From contig JAEUUY010000020.1 of assembly GCA_016787225.1 (NCBI GenBank), forward strand, positions 1 to 64,000: 64,000 nt of DNA, in the 5' to 3' direction. A program made the translations under genes and the position numbers. The notes below the pieces were generated by a model that saw only the letters and a list, made by a program, of their open reading frames with translations, had not been told where the DNA came from and searched no databases. This DNA comes from Chitinophagales bacterium. GTDB lineage: Bacteria; Bacteroidota; Bacteroidia; Chitinophagales; JADJOU01. Shown piece after piece: positions 7,535 through 15,876 of this stretch. Positions within the stretch are counted from its first letter, which is position 1, and every line of letters begins with the position of its first letter.

Positions 7535-8419
7535 ATGAATAAAAATCACCCTATCGAATGGAGTCAAATTTACTCACTGAAAAATATAGCATTAATATTG
7601 ACGGGTACTGCCTGTGCGGTTTTTGCTATGAAAGGATTTATGATCCCCAATCACTTAATGGATGGCGGAGTCACTGGCGTTTCGATACTAATACATGAGA
7701 TATATCATATAAATATTTCTCTATTGATACTTGGGTTAAATGCTTATTTTATTTATTTATGTAAAAAATACATAGGCAAGACCTTCGCTATTCAGACTAG
7801 CCTAGCTATCTTTTTATTGGCTTTAGGTTTACAATTTGTGCCAGTCCCTACGATTACAAATGATAAAATTCTCATAGCCATTTTTGGTGGTTTCTTCATA
7901 GGAATAGGCATGGGTTTAGTCGTCCGTGCTGGTGGAGTCATAGATGGAGCAGAAGTTATAGCGGTATTTACCACAAAGAGAATAGGTTTGAGTATGAGTG
8001 AAATTATTCTTATTTTCAATAGCCTTATTTTCTTAACAGTTGCATACAAGCTAGGAATCGAATCTGCTATGTATTCAATTATCACTTACTTTACAGCTAC
8101 TAAAATGAGCGACTATGTAGCAGATGGAATCGAAGAGTACATTGCTCTGCATATTATTAGCTCGCAATTCGAAGATATCAAATCGGCGATAGTCAATGAT
8201 TTTAATAAAGGTATCGCAGTCTATAAAGGGGAGAGGGGCTATTTGCCCGGCAGTTATGATGTGAAACAAAATGTAGATGTTATTGTTACTATTATGACAC
8301 GTCTTGAAATTTTAAAAATTAAGGAGGCTATCTATGAAATAGATCCGAAAGCATTTATGTATATCACAAGTGTGAAAGAAGCTAAAGGCGGTGTACTGAA
8401 AAAGAAGAACGTACACTAA
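7535..8419 (+). CDS. YitT family membrane protein (DUF161 + DUF2179)
   Basis: A 294-residue protein with five or six membrane helices (about 12-200), including the family pattern FMIPNHLMDGGVTGVSI and a glycine-rich GGFFIGIGMGLVVRAGG, then a soluble DUF2179 domain (about 215-290) containing KGERGYLPG and DPKAFMYITSVKEAKGG. The family is widespread and its transport substrate is not settled. It starts 4 bases after the HD gene, so it is very probably in the same operon as the cyclase and hydrolase. That placement hints at a membrane partner or target of the nucleotide signal, which is inference only. Confidence 0.8.
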   Translation: MNKNHPIEWSQIYSLKNIALILTGTACAVFAMKGFMIPNHLMDGGVTGVSILIHEIYHINISLLILGLNAYFIYLCKKYIGKTFAIQTSLAIFLLALGLQFVPVPTITNDKILIAIFGGFFIGIGMGLVVRAGGVIDGAEVIAVFTTKRIGLSMSEIILIFNSLIFLTVAYKLGIESAMYSIITYFTATKMSDYVADGIEEYIALHIISSQFEDIKSAIVNDFNKGIAVYKGERGYLPGSYDVKQNVDVIVTIMTRLEILKIKEAIYEIDPKAFMYITSVKEAKGGVLKKKNVH

Positions 8420-8437
8420 TTGTTATCTTAATACCTT

Positions 8438-9745
8438 ATGCAAGAATTAGCAATCTTCTGGTTTCGGAGAGATTTACGTTTTGAAGATAATCATGGGTTT
8501 TTTCAGGCTTTAAATTCTGGTTTGCCTGTACTTCCTATTTTTATTTTTGATACAGATATTTTATCTAAACTTACGAATAAGTCTGATAAACGATTACAGT
8601 TTATTCATAATCATTGTCAGATTTTAAATGATAAATTTAATGAGTTTGGGTCTGGTCTGAAATTTATGTATGGGAAACCATTAACCATTTGGCAAGACTT
8701 AGTTTCAACCTATGATATAAAAGCAGTATTCACCAATCACGATTACGAGCCTTATGCTATTAAGAGAGACGCAGAGGTGCAATACTTCCTAGAAAGTCGG
8801 TCTATCAAGTTTAAAAGTTTCAAAGATCAGGTTATCTTTGAAAAATCAGAAGTAGTCAAGGCCGATGGTCTGCCATATACCATATTTACTCCATATTCTA
8901 AAGTGTGGAAGACGAAACTGGGCACTAGTCCTATTCAGACTTTTCCTAGTGAAAATTTTCTCCATAGCTTATTCAAGTTTAGTTCTCAGTCTCTCTCTCT
9001 CTCTCTGGAAGAAATGGGATTTAGTTCAGTTGAATTAAATTTAGCCAATAATGCTCAGGACTTAAATCAAATTATTAAGAATTATCATTTGACGCGCAAT
9101 ATTCCAGCGAATCAAGAGGGAACAACAAGACTGAGTGTAAACTTGCGTTTCGGTACAGTGAGTGTGCGCAAGCTTGTTTTGCAGGCAATGAATACAAACG
9201 AAACTTGGCTTAACGAATTGATATGGCGAGAATTTTTTATGCAAATATTATTTCATTTTCCAAAGGTCGTTCATGCGAGTTTTAAAGAAAAGTATGACAA
9301 AATTCCATGGCGAAATAATGAAAACGAATTTAAATTATGGTGCCTAGGTAGGACGGGTTATCCCATAGTGGATGCGGGTATGCGAGAACTCAATGAAACT
9401 GGATTCATGCATAATCGAGTAAGAATGATTGTAGCCAGCTTTCTGACCAAGCATCTTCTTATAGATTGGCGATGGGGAGAGGCTTATTTCGCTGAGAAAT
9501 TATTAGACTATGAGTTATCAGCCAATAATGGAAACTGGCAATGGGCTGCAGGAACAGGATGCGATGCTGCACCTTATTTTAGAGTCTTTAACCCTAGTGA
9601 GCAGGCGAAGAAATTTGATCCCGAAGCGAAATACATCAACCAGTGGCTTTCACCTGATGATTTGCTGATTCCCCCTATAGTAGAGCATAGTTTTGCTAGA
9701 AATAGGGCACTAGATGTTTATAAAAAAGCCCTAAATGAAGGATAA
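8438..9745 (+). CDS. phrB: deoxyribodipyrimidine photolyase
   Basis: A 435-residue cryptochrome/photolyase family enzyme. The N-terminal Rossmann-like antenna domain starts FWFRRDLRFEDNHGFFQAL. The C-terminal FAD domain carries ELIWREFFMQIL, RVRMIVASFLTKHLLIDW and NGNWQWAAGTGCDAAPYFR, with the tryptophans used in electron transfer. It most probably repairs cyclobutane pyrimidine dimers using blue light. A cryptochrome-like 6-4 photolyase cannot be wholly excluded. It follows the YitT gene after 18 bases. Its 3' end overlaps the original start of the broken Crp/Fnr gene by 11 bases. Confidence 0.88.
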   Translation: MQELAIFWFRRDLRFEDNHGFFQALNSGLPVLPIFIFDTDILSKLTNKSDKRLQFIHNHCQILNDKFNEFGSGLKFMYGKPLTIWQDLVSTYDIKAVFTNHDYEPYAIKRDAEVQYFLESRSIKFKSFKDQVIFEKSEVVKADGLPYTIFTPYSKVWKTKLGTSPIQTFPSENFLHSLFKFSSQSLSLSLEEMGFSSVELNLANNAQDLNQIIKNYHLTRNIPANQEGTTRLSVNLRFGTVSVRKLVLQAMNTNETWLNELIWREFFMQILFHFPKVVHASFKEKYDKIPWRNNENEFKLWCLGRTGYPIVDAGMRELNETGFMHNRVRMIVASFLTKHLLIDWRWGEAYFAEKLLDYELSANNGNWQWAAGTGCDAAPYFRVFNPSEQAKKFDPEAKYINQWLSPDDLLIPPIVEHSFARNRALDVYKKALNEG

Positions 9746-10319
9746 TACCTACCCTAGTTTTCGCGATTATTTGCTAAAGTGCAATGATTTTTCTGATTAA
9801 GAAATAGATGAAATAATATCCAAGGTAATATTTGAAACTAAGCAGAAAAAAACATTCTTACTGCGAGATGGTGAGGTTTGCAATGTTGAAGCATTTGTTT
9901 TGAAAGGATTGGCTGTATCCTATTTTATAGGTGAAGATGGCACCAAGGTAGTGCTTTCCTTTGCTAGAGAGAATTGGTGGCTAGCTGATATGGATAGTTT
10001 GCATAATGCTAGTGAAAGTAAAATGTTTATAGAGTTCATAGAAGATTCAGAGATTCTGGTTATGGATAAGCAAACTAAGGTTGAATTGCTTAAGAAAATT
10101 CCTAAACTTGAGAGAATGTTTCGATTACTAGTAGAGCGGCATCTTATCAATTATCAACAACGAATTTTTAGCAACATAGCCTTGTCTGGTAAAGAGAAAT
10201 ATGAACAATTTCGAAGTAAATATCCTGACGTGCTACAGCGAGTTCCTCAGCACCTAATAGCTTCCTATCTGGGTTTGACACCCGAATTTCTGAGTCGCAT
10301 TCGAAAAGATAAAAATTAA
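9735..10319 (+). pseudogene. Crp/Fnr-family regulator interrupted by an in-frame TAA
   Basis: The frame from ATG 9735 reads MKDNTYPSFRDYLLKCNDFSD, then TAA at 9798-9800, and continues without further stops to 10319 (EIDEIISKVIFETKQKKTF, then LRDGEVCNVEAFVLKGL). Without the stop it would be a 194-residue regulator: a cyclic-nucleotide-binding-like beta barrel (about 25-120) and a shortened C-terminal HTH part (IASYLGLTPEFLSRIRKDK) as is common in Bacteroidota Crp/Fnr proteins. One G-to-T change, GAA to TAA, would explain it. An in-frame TTG at 9900 could restart a 139-residue product lacking part of the barrel. It may be a recent nonsense mutation, a sequencing error or read-through. Confidence 0.75.
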
Positions 10320-10746
10320 ATAGGGTTTGCTGTTAAACTCACAACTTTTTTTAACCACATAGGTACATAGGAAAATAAGTAAGCCGTAGGCGATAAACCG
10401 CTTGAACATAGATCTCATTCTATTGCGGTAGCGCTTCAGCGCTCTATACTTTCCTTTTTTATCGTAAATGTTTCCTTATATAAACAGCACCTTAACTAAA
10501 AAATCTATGTGCCTATGTGGTTTAAGATAATTTGCTGCAAGGTTTTCAACGAAAACATTGAGATAACTTCTATTCTATCTTGCACTTGTTTTATTAGAAA
10601 TTAGGCTGCGACTCCGAATCTCATTGAATTGATTAGTTTTTCAGCAGACCCTAAAAATCTAAATATTTTTTTTATAGGTTTTTTCTTAATCTAGATCAAT
10701 GAAATTGAACTAAGACTGATTTACCTTTGCATTAAAATTTTAAAGT
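10320..10746. repeat. non-coding gap with a ~174-bp element bounded by inverted repeats
   Basis: Arms at 10351-10370 (ttaaccacataggtacatag) and 10505-10524 are inverted copies matching at 18 of 20 bases. The interior is non-coding and holds gtagcgcttcagcgct, a small palindrome. No transposase is present, so a MITE-like or other dispersed intergenic element is possible. The remainder up to 10746 holds no gene; it ends with a -7 box for the pirin gene. Confidence 0.6.
10722..10729 (+). promoter_or_regulatory. -7 box TAnnTTTG for the pirin gene
   Basis: TACCTTTG lies 17 bases before the ATG at 10747. A TTG at 10705-10707 is closer than the usual spacing, so only the -7 box is claimed. Its position supports the upstream start and hence the long N-terminal leader. 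Confidence 0.45.
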
Positions 10747-11613
10747 ATGAATCGAAAAGAATTTTTAAAGAAAGGGCTATTAGGTTCAGCACTTCTATCT
10801 GTCGCTGGTCTCATAGCTAGAAGGCAAGAAGAAAAATTGCCAAAAAAGGAAATCTTAGGTTTTAATCATTTACCAATAAAAAACACAATAAACATGGAAA
10901 ATTCAGTTTTACATAAAGCCAACACAAGAGGATATGCCAATCATGGTTGGCTTGATGCTTATCACTCTTTTAGCTTTGCTAGTTATTACAATCCAGAGCG
11001 TATGCAGTTCGGAGCACTGCGAGTTTTGAATGATGATACTGTGAATGCCAGCGAGGGATTTGGCACGCATCCTCACGACAATATGGAGATTATAACCATA
11101 CCATTGGAGGGAGCTATTGAGCATAAAGATAGTATGGGAAATACTTCAGTTATCAGAGCGGGTGAAATTCAAGTAATGAGTGCTGGTTCTGGAGTTACTC
11201 ATAGTGAATTTAATCACCATAGTGACCAAAAACTAAAACTTTTGCAAATTTGGATATTCCCCAATAAGCAAAACGTAAAACCACGCTATGATCAGTTAAA
11301 ACTTGATCCTTCTGACAAACAAAACAGATTGCAACAGATACTTTCTCCTGTGCCAGAAGAAGCTGGTGTTTGGATACATCAGAATGCTTGGTTTCACATA
11401 GGAAAATTTGACCAGAATTCCATAGCAAACTATCAATTAAAAGATAAAAGTAATGGGGTCTATGCCTTTGTTATACACGGTCAATTTGAGATTAATAATC
11501 AGAAATTAGAGCGAAGAGACGCACTAGGGGTTTGGAGTATTGAGAAATTAAGTTTAACTTCCTTAGAAAAGGACTCAGAAATATTGCTCATCGAAGTTCC
11601 TATGAATGTTTAA
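10747..11613 (+). CDS. pirin-family cupin protein with export-like leader
   Basis: A 288-residue protein. Residues 50-288 are a standard pirin with the metal site His108, His110 (THPHDNME), His152 and Glu154 (THSEFNHH). Pirins are iron-binding bicupins, and some act as quercetinases. Before it lie 49 extra residues starting MNRKEFLKKGLLGSALLSVAGL, which resemble a Tat-type leader with Arg-Lys in place of Arg-Arg. The normal pirin start would be the internal ATG at 10894, but the upstream -7 box fits the long form. It may be exported or membrane-anchored, which is unusual for this family. An FMN reductase follows after 14 bases. Confidence 0.85.
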   Translation: MNRKEFLKKGLLGSALLSVAGLIARRQEEKLPKKEILGFNHLPIKNTINMENSVLHKANTRGYANHGWLDAYHSFSFASYYNPERMQFGALRVLNDDTVNASEGFGTHPHDNMEIITIPLEGAIEHKDSMGNTSVIRAGEIQVMSAGSGVTHSEFNHHSDQKLKLLQIWIFPNKQNVKPRYDQLKLDPSDKQNRLQQILSPVPEEAGVWIHQNAWFHIGKFDQNSIANYQLKDKSNGVYAFVIHGQFEINNQKLERRDALGVWSIEKLSLTSLEKDSEILLIEVPMNV

Positions 11614-11627
11614 ATTAAATAAATAAA

Positions 11628-12164
11628 ATGAAAGTACTCGCATTTGCAGCTAGTAATAGCTCTCAATCAATTAATAAGAAATTTTTATCTTATGTGTTGA
11701 CGCATTTTCAATCTCATGATACGGAGCTCCTGGACCTCAATGATTATGATCTGCCTCTATATTCGATAGATAAAGAAAAATCTATTGGTATTCCAGAATT
11801 GGTCTCACATTTTTCCAAGAAGCTAGAAGAAGCAGATGTAATCATTATCTCATTGGCTGAACATAATGGAACATATACAGCGGTATTTAAGAATCTCTTT
11901 GATTGGCTATCGAGGTATAAATTGAAGATGTTTGAAGGTAAGAGAATGATATTACTCGCTACCGCACCCGGCCCTAGAGGAGGCAGGGGCGTTATGGATG
12001 CAGCTTTAGTGCGCTTTCCTATTCATGGTGCTGAGATTCTAGGTCATTTTTGTTTACCTAAGTTTCAGGAAAATTTCGATGCAGAGAAAGGTATTATCAA
12101 TGAGGAGTTAAAGGATGAATTTAATTCCTTATTGAATAAGATTTCTAAGACGAATGAAGCGTGA
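11628..12164 (+). CDS. NAD(P)H-dependent FMN reductase
   Basis: A 178-residue flavodoxin-fold protein of the NADPH-dependent FMN reductase family. The flavin-phosphate loop is seen in FAASNSSQSINKKF (near 6-19), and the central part contains EHNGTYTAVFKNLFDWLSR (near 80-98), typical of azoreductase/YieF-like proteins. It would transfer electrons from NAD(P)H to flavin or quinone substrates in the cytoplasm. It follows the pirin gene closely and is likely co-transcribed. From general knowledge, pirin, flavin reductase and a Crp/Fnr regulator are often neighbours in Bacteroidota, and here the regulator upstream is broken. Confidence 0.82.
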   Translation: MKVLAFAASNSSQSINKKFLSYVLTHFQSHDTELLDLNDYDLPLYSIDKEKSIGIPELVSHFSKKLEEADVIIISLAEHNGTYTAVFKNLFDWLSRYKLKMFEGKRMILLATAPGPRGGRGVMDAALVRFPIHGAEILGHFCLPKFQENFDAEKGIINEELKDEFNSLLNKISKTNEA

Positions 12165-12190
12165 TAATAGGTAATAATAGTAAGTCACTT

Positions 12191-12895
12191 TTATACCTTC
12201 ACTCCAAATAAATATCCAACTAGCGCAGTGAGCGCCATTGCGAGTGTTCCCCAAAAAGTGACTCGAAGTATGGCTTTCCATATACTTGAGCCACCTAGTC
12301 TGGCAGATATACCTCCTAAGACCATTAAAAAAATAATAGACAAAACGTAGAGACTAGGCACCATAAATGGGATAGGAGAAAAAAGTGTCACTAGAGCAGG
12401 TAAGGCACCACCTAGAGTAAAGGCTAATCCAGATGCTAAAGCAGCAGTTAATGGATTGGCTTGGGTCACTTCATTAATCCCTAATTCGTCGCGTACATGG
12501 GCTGCTAGGGCATCATGAGCAGTCAGTTCCTGTGCTACCTGCATAGTCGTCTCTTTTTTCAAACCTCGTTTTTCGTATATGGCTGCCAATATATTTAGTT
12601 CAATTTCCGGCATAGCTTCAAGTTCCTTGGCTTCACGTTCTATATCCGATTTTTCAGTATCCATTTGTGAGCTGACGGAAACATATTCTCCTGCTGCCAT
12701 GGATAGTGCACCCGCTACCAAGCCTGCTATCGTGGCTAGTAAAATGGGTTCACGTGTAGTGCTCGCAGCAGCTACACCGATAGCTATACTAGATATGGAT
12801 ATAATGCCATCATTGGCACCTAGAACTGCAGCGCGAAGCCAATTACTTCTATGTATATAATGACTTTCTAAATAGGTGTCGATTGTTGGTTCCAT
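12191..12895 (-). CDS. VIT1/CCC1-family iron/manganese transporter
   Basis: A 234-residue membrane protein with about five helices. The family signature is clear: NWLRAAVLGANDGIISISS (near 18-36), AGLVAGALSMAAGEYVSVSSQ (near 57-77), a cytoplasmic acidic loop (about 78-150) that binds metal, then helices TAALASGLAFTLGGALPAL and two more. Such proteins export Fe2+ or Mn2+ from the cytoplasm. It points toward the FMN reductase gene (convergent, 26-base gap). A -7 box precedes the start. No iron-responsive RNA element was recognised. Confidence 0.85.
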   Translation of the reverse strand: MEPTIDTYLESHYIHRSNWLRAAVLGANDGIISISSIAIGVAAASTTREPILLATIAGLVAGALSMAAGEYVSVSSQMDTEKSDIEREAKELEAMPEIELNILAAIYEKRGLKKETTMQVAQELTAHDALAAHVRDELGINEVTQANPLTAALASGLAFTLGGALPALVTLFSPIPFMVPSLYVLSIIFLMVLGGISARLGGSSIWKAILRVTFWGTLAMALTALVGYLFGVKV

Positions 12896-12911
12896 TCAAT
12901 TCTTGTTCCTT

Positions 12912-12919
12912 CAAAATTA
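12912..12919 (-). promoter_or_regulatory. -7 box TAnnTTTG for the VIT gene
   Basis: TAATTTTG on the minus strand, 16 bases before the ATG at 12895. Only the -7 element is recognised. Confidence 0.4.
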
Positions 12920-12950
12920 CATTAATTTTCTAAATCAACTTATTTCAAAA

Positions 12951-12978
12951 AAAAAGACCATCATTCGATGGTCTTTTT
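12951..12978 (-). terminator. Rho-independent terminator after rpmF
   Basis: A hairpin with 12-bp arms (AAAAAGACCATC / GATGGTCTTTTT), loop ATTC, flanked by A and T runs so that it can work on either strand. It lies 22 bases after the rpmF stop on the minus strand and closes the yceD-rpmF operon before the VIT gene. Confidence 0.85.
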
Positions 12979-13000
12979 TTAATCTATGAAGTTGTTTATC

Positions 13001-13186
13001 TTAAGCCTTAGCCTCGATAACCATTTTACCTTTGTAATATAGAGCACCATCCACGTAGTAAGCTCTATGTCTTAGGTGAGTCTCTCCCGTTGTAGAGCAT
13101 GTAGACAAGGTCGGAGCTTCTGCTTTGTAATGGGTTCTTCTTTTATCTCTTCTTGTGGTTGATATTTTTTTCTTTGGATTTGGCAT
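13001..13186 (-). CDS. rpmF: 50S ribosomal protein L32
   Basis: A 61-residue basic protein starting MPNPKKKISTTRRDKRRTHY, which is diagnostic for L32, with the C-terminal motif TGETHLRHRAYY. It is a structural protein of the large ribosomal subunit. Only one Cys is present (STCSTTGE), so the zinc-ribbon pairs of some L32 proteins are absent. It lies 27 bases after the YceD/DUF177 gene, the usual partner, and is followed by a strong terminator. Confidence 0.97.
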   Translation of the reverse strand: MPNPKKKISTTRRDKRRTHYKAEAPTLSTCSTTGETHLRHRAYYVDGALYYKGKMVIEAKA

Positions 13187-13213
13187 ATTATGTAATTTTT
13201 ATTTTTGTTATTG

Positions 13214-13738
13214 TTATGATTTTAATTTATTTAAACTAGACCACCTTGGATCTATTTCCTCTTCTGTTTTAGGTACTGCTTTTAGTTTTTCCAATATTTC
13301 TGGGTTACAGGTGCTATTTCCGTTTTTATCATTGGGATGAAAGACTTGAATGGGGATATTGATCAAGATATAATCATAAATTAAATCTGCAACATTGATG
13401 GCCGTTTCATTCCTGGAAATATAAACTACGTCGGCTTCATCTAAGGTTCCATTCTCTACATCTTCAAATTTTACAATGATTTCAAAATCAGTCATTAACT
13501 CATAATCAAACAACTCATTGCATCTATCACAGGGTAAGTTGACTGTACCGTCTACTTGAAAATTCAAAATAAAAAAGGAATCTTTTTTATCTAGATTTAA
13601 TTTTACCAGTAGATTGGCCTCTGATATGAGAGATTTTTCATACATTTTAAAGAACGGCGCACCTATTTCGTATTCGAAATGATGCACGGCATTTTTCAAT
13701 CCTAGAAAATGTATGTCAAAATTCCTCCTCCTTTCCAT
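13214..13738 (-). CDS. YceD/DUF177 family protein
   Basis: A 174-residue DUF177 protein with the family motif LPCDRCNELFDYEL (near 81-94), where a Cys pair and acidic residues follow a beta strand, and a C-terminal part with DLIYDYILINIPIQVFH. The family is nearly always encoded just before rpmF and is needed for normal 23S rRNA levels in some bacteria, so a role in large-subunit assembly is likely. The ATG at 13738 is preceded by a -7 box about 34 bases upstream. The two genes form a short operon. Confidence 0.85.
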   Translation of the reverse strand: MERRRNFDIHFLGLKNAVHHFEYEIGAPFFKMYEKSLISEANLLVKLNLDKKDSFFILNFQVDGTVNLPCDRCNELFDYELMTDFEIIVKFEDVENGTLDEADVVYISRNETAINVADLIYDYILINIPIQVFHPNDKNGNSTCNPEILEKLKAVPKTEEEIDPRWSSLNKLKS

Positions 13739-13772
13739 ACTAAAAAAAGAACTAATTTTTATTTTTGGAGTG

Positions 13773-13780
13773 CAAATATA
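13773..13780 (-). promoter_or_regulatory. -7 box TAnnTTTG for the yceD-rpmF operon
   Basis: TATATTTG on the minus strand, 34 bases before the ATG at 13738. It leaves room for a short 5' leader. Confidence 0.45.
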
Positions 13781-13895
13781 GGTAATTTAATCTAAAATGC
13801 TTAGTTTTTATAATTCTAAGAGCAATAATTCTTTTTTTGTTCAGTTTATAGACTAGTTGTGCATATCTTTTAGATTTAGCGATATGTGCAATAAC

Positions 13896-13903
13896 TAAAT
13901 TTG
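13896..13903 (+). promoter_or_regulatory. -7 box TAnnTTTG for the exbB operon
   Basis: TAAATTTG, 29 bases before the ATG at 13933. No strong -33 TTG was identified. Confidence 0.45.
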
Positions 13904-13932
13904 CAATCAGCTAATATAAAAAAGTTTAATTT

Positions 13933-14571
13933 ATGAATGGACAAGAGCAAAGCTTATTAGATATTTTCGCTAAAATGGGCTCAATGGGACAGTTTGTCTC
14001 TGGCTTGATTTTCCTATTAGGAGGACTAGCTATTTACATCTTTGTTGAAAGGCTAAGCGCCTTGAAGGCACGTAAAGAAGATAACAACTTGCTTGACAAG
14101 GTAAATGAATCTATCTCTTTAGGAAATATAACAGGGGCTAAAGATATATGTTTAAGAGCTAATTCACCGCTATCTAGAGTTATTTACAAAGGAATTTCTC
14201 GAATAGGTCTTCCCTTGAAAGATATTGAGTTAGCTATGGAGAAAGCCATCGACTTAGAAGTGTTTCAAATGGAAAAAGGAGAGGAAACGCTCAGTTTGGT
14301 ATCTAAACTAGCTCCTATGCTTGGTTTCATAGGTACTATAGCGGGTGTTATTCAGATATTCTATACGATTAATGCAACAGGAGATTATAACATTGAGTCC
14401 ATTTCTGGTGGATTGTATGTAAAAATGATTACCTCCGCATTAGGCTTGACTTTGGGTATTATTGCCTATTATTTCTATTTCGTGATTTCAAAAAAAATCA
14501 AAGGAAATGTATATCACTTAGAAAGAGGTTCTGCACAATTGATAGAAACTATATCAACTCCAGTTAAATAA
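13933..14571 (+). CDS. exbB: MotA/TolQ/ExbB proton channel protein
   Basis: A 212-residue protein with three membrane helices (about 18-37, 116-138 and 150-175) and a cytoplasmic loop between the first two. The conserved segment LVSKLAPMLGFIGTIAGVIQIF marks the second helix; the third carries a polar Thr-Ser face (KMITSALGLTLGII). With ExbD it forms the motor that uses proton flow to energise TonB. It is the first gene of an ExbB-ExbD-TonB set that could power the TonB-dependent receptors in this window. Confidence 0.88.
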   Translation: MNGQEQSLLDIFAKMGSMGQFVSGLIFLLGGLAIYIFVERLSALKARKEDNNLLDKVNESISLGNITGAKDICLRANSPLSRVIYKGISRIGLPLKDIELAMEKAIDLEVFQMEKGEETLSLVSKLAPMLGFIGTIAGVIQIFYTINATGDYNIESISGGLYVKMITSALGLTLGIIAYYFYFVISKKIKGNVYHLERGSAQLIETISTPVK

Positions 14572-14577
14572 TTGACT

Positions 14578-14982
14578 ATGTCCAGATTTAGAAGAAGACA
14601 TAAAGAAGGCGCAGAAGTAAGTACAGAATCTCTAAATGACATTATGTTTTTCTTAATGTTATTCTTTTTGATTGTATCCACTTTGGTCAATCCTAATGTT
14701 ATAAGATTATCACTTCCCAATTCGAAATCAAACTCCAGTTTGGCTAAGCAACCAGTCATTCTTTCTGTAGACAAAGATAAAGTCATTTTTGTCAATAAAC
14801 AACAGGTCAATATTGAAGATTTAAAGTCTAAACTCTCTAGTCTGGTGGCGAGTATGGAGACTCCTACCATAGTACTTCGACTAGACCAGTCCTTGACTGT
14901 ACAGGACTTAGTCAATATTATGCAGATAGGTAATGAATTGAAAATTAAAATGGTATTGGCCACACAACCTGCCAAACAATAG
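14578..14982 (+). CDS. exbD: ExbD/TolR biopolymer transport protein
   Basis: About 134 residues: a short basic cytoplasmic tail (MSRFRRRHKEGAEVSTESL), a single membrane helix carrying the essential Asp (LNDIMFFLMLFFLIVSTLV, Asp near 22), then a periplasmic domain ending LKIKMVLATQP. ATG 14578 was chosen over the in-frame TTG at 14572, which directly abuts the exbB stop. It is the proton-carrying partner of ExbB and lies 6 bases downstream of it. Confidence 0.88.
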   Translation: MSRFRRRHKEGAEVSTESLNDIMFFLMLFFLIVSTLVNPNVIRLSLPNSKSNSSLAKQPVILSVDKDKVIFVNKQQVNIEDLKSKLSSLVASMETPTIVLRLDQSLTVQDLVNIMQIGNELKIKMVLATQPAKQ

Positions 14983-14985
14983 ATC

Positions 14986-15876
14986 ATGACGGCCATGCTA
15001 CAAAGAGTTGATATCTACGAAAGGAACAGAAGAATCTATCCTAAGCTTGCCGTTGTCATTTATTTTATTTTAATCTTACTTCTTTTTTATATATGGAAAT
15101 TCTCCCAACCTTTAGAATTAGATGAAGGGGAAGGTCTCATGGTAGATTTTGGTTATACAGAAGTGGGACTCGGAGAGGATGAACCGGATAAAGATAATCC
15201 TATGAATAAGATTGCTATTCCATCGCCTGGAAATCCTCCATTGACCCAAGATATCAAAGAGAAAGTGCTTCTTCAAGATTATGAGGAAACAGCAAAGGTA
15301 GATGCAATCACAGAAACTAAATCGCAAAAGATAGTTGTCGTAGATAATATACTCAAAAGCCCTAATAAAAAACCAGAAAAAGCAGATCCAATTCCAAGTA
15401 AAAATATCTCTAATGCACCCCCTGCTGAAAAAAATAAGGTGGATGAAAACTCATTGTTTAAAGGATTTAAAGGCACTGGAAAAGGAGCTGGAAGCCAAGG
15501 AAATACCGAAGGTGAAGGCAATATGGGAGATCCATCAGGTAGTAAATCGGATAATTATCTGGGTAAAAGTACAGGTCTAGGCTCAGAAGGAGAGGGAAGA
15601 GGTCGTATAGGCAGCGGATTAGTAGGAAGAAACTTAAAATCGATACCTCCTATTGTAGACAAATCAAATAAAACAGGAAGGATTATAATATCAGTCAATG
15701 TAGATGCTTCAGGTAATGTCAAGAAAAGTGAGTTTGTCGCTCAAAACTCAACAATCACAGATAGTGACTTGGTATCGAAATGTGTTCAGGCTGCGAAAAA
15801 AGCAAAATTCTCTCCAAGTGATGATAAGGATTCTGATTGGGGGAAACTGGTATTTACTTTCGAAATTAGGGATTAG
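14986..15876 (+). CDS. tonB: TonB-family energy transducer
   Basis: A 296-residue protein with one membrane helix (about 20-40), a long Lys/Pro- and then Gly/Ser-rich linker (about 50-225) that can span the periplasm, and a C-terminal TonB-like domain (about 225-296; GRIIISVNVDASGNVKKSEF and later AAKKAKFSPS). It starts 3 bases after exbD, so the three form an operon. It probably carries energy from ExbBD to outer-membrane receptors. Because the C-terminal domain is closest to the TonB C-terminal fold only in outline, TolA-like function cannot be excluded. Confidence 0.8.
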   Translation: MTAMLQRVDIYERNRRIYPKLAVVIYFILILLLFYIWKFSQPLELDEGEGLMVDFGYTEVGLGEDEPDKDNPMNKIAIPSPGNPPLTQDIKEKVLLQDYEETAKVDAITETKSQKIVVVDNILKSPNKKPEKADPIPSKNISNAPPAEKNKVDENSLFKGFKGTGKGAGSQGNTEGEGNMGDPSGSKSDNYLGKSTGLGSEGEGRGRIGSGLVGRNLKSIPPIVDKSNKTGRIIISVNVDASGNVKKSEFVAQNSTITDSDLVSKCVQAAKKAKFSPSDDKDSDWGKLVFTFEIRD

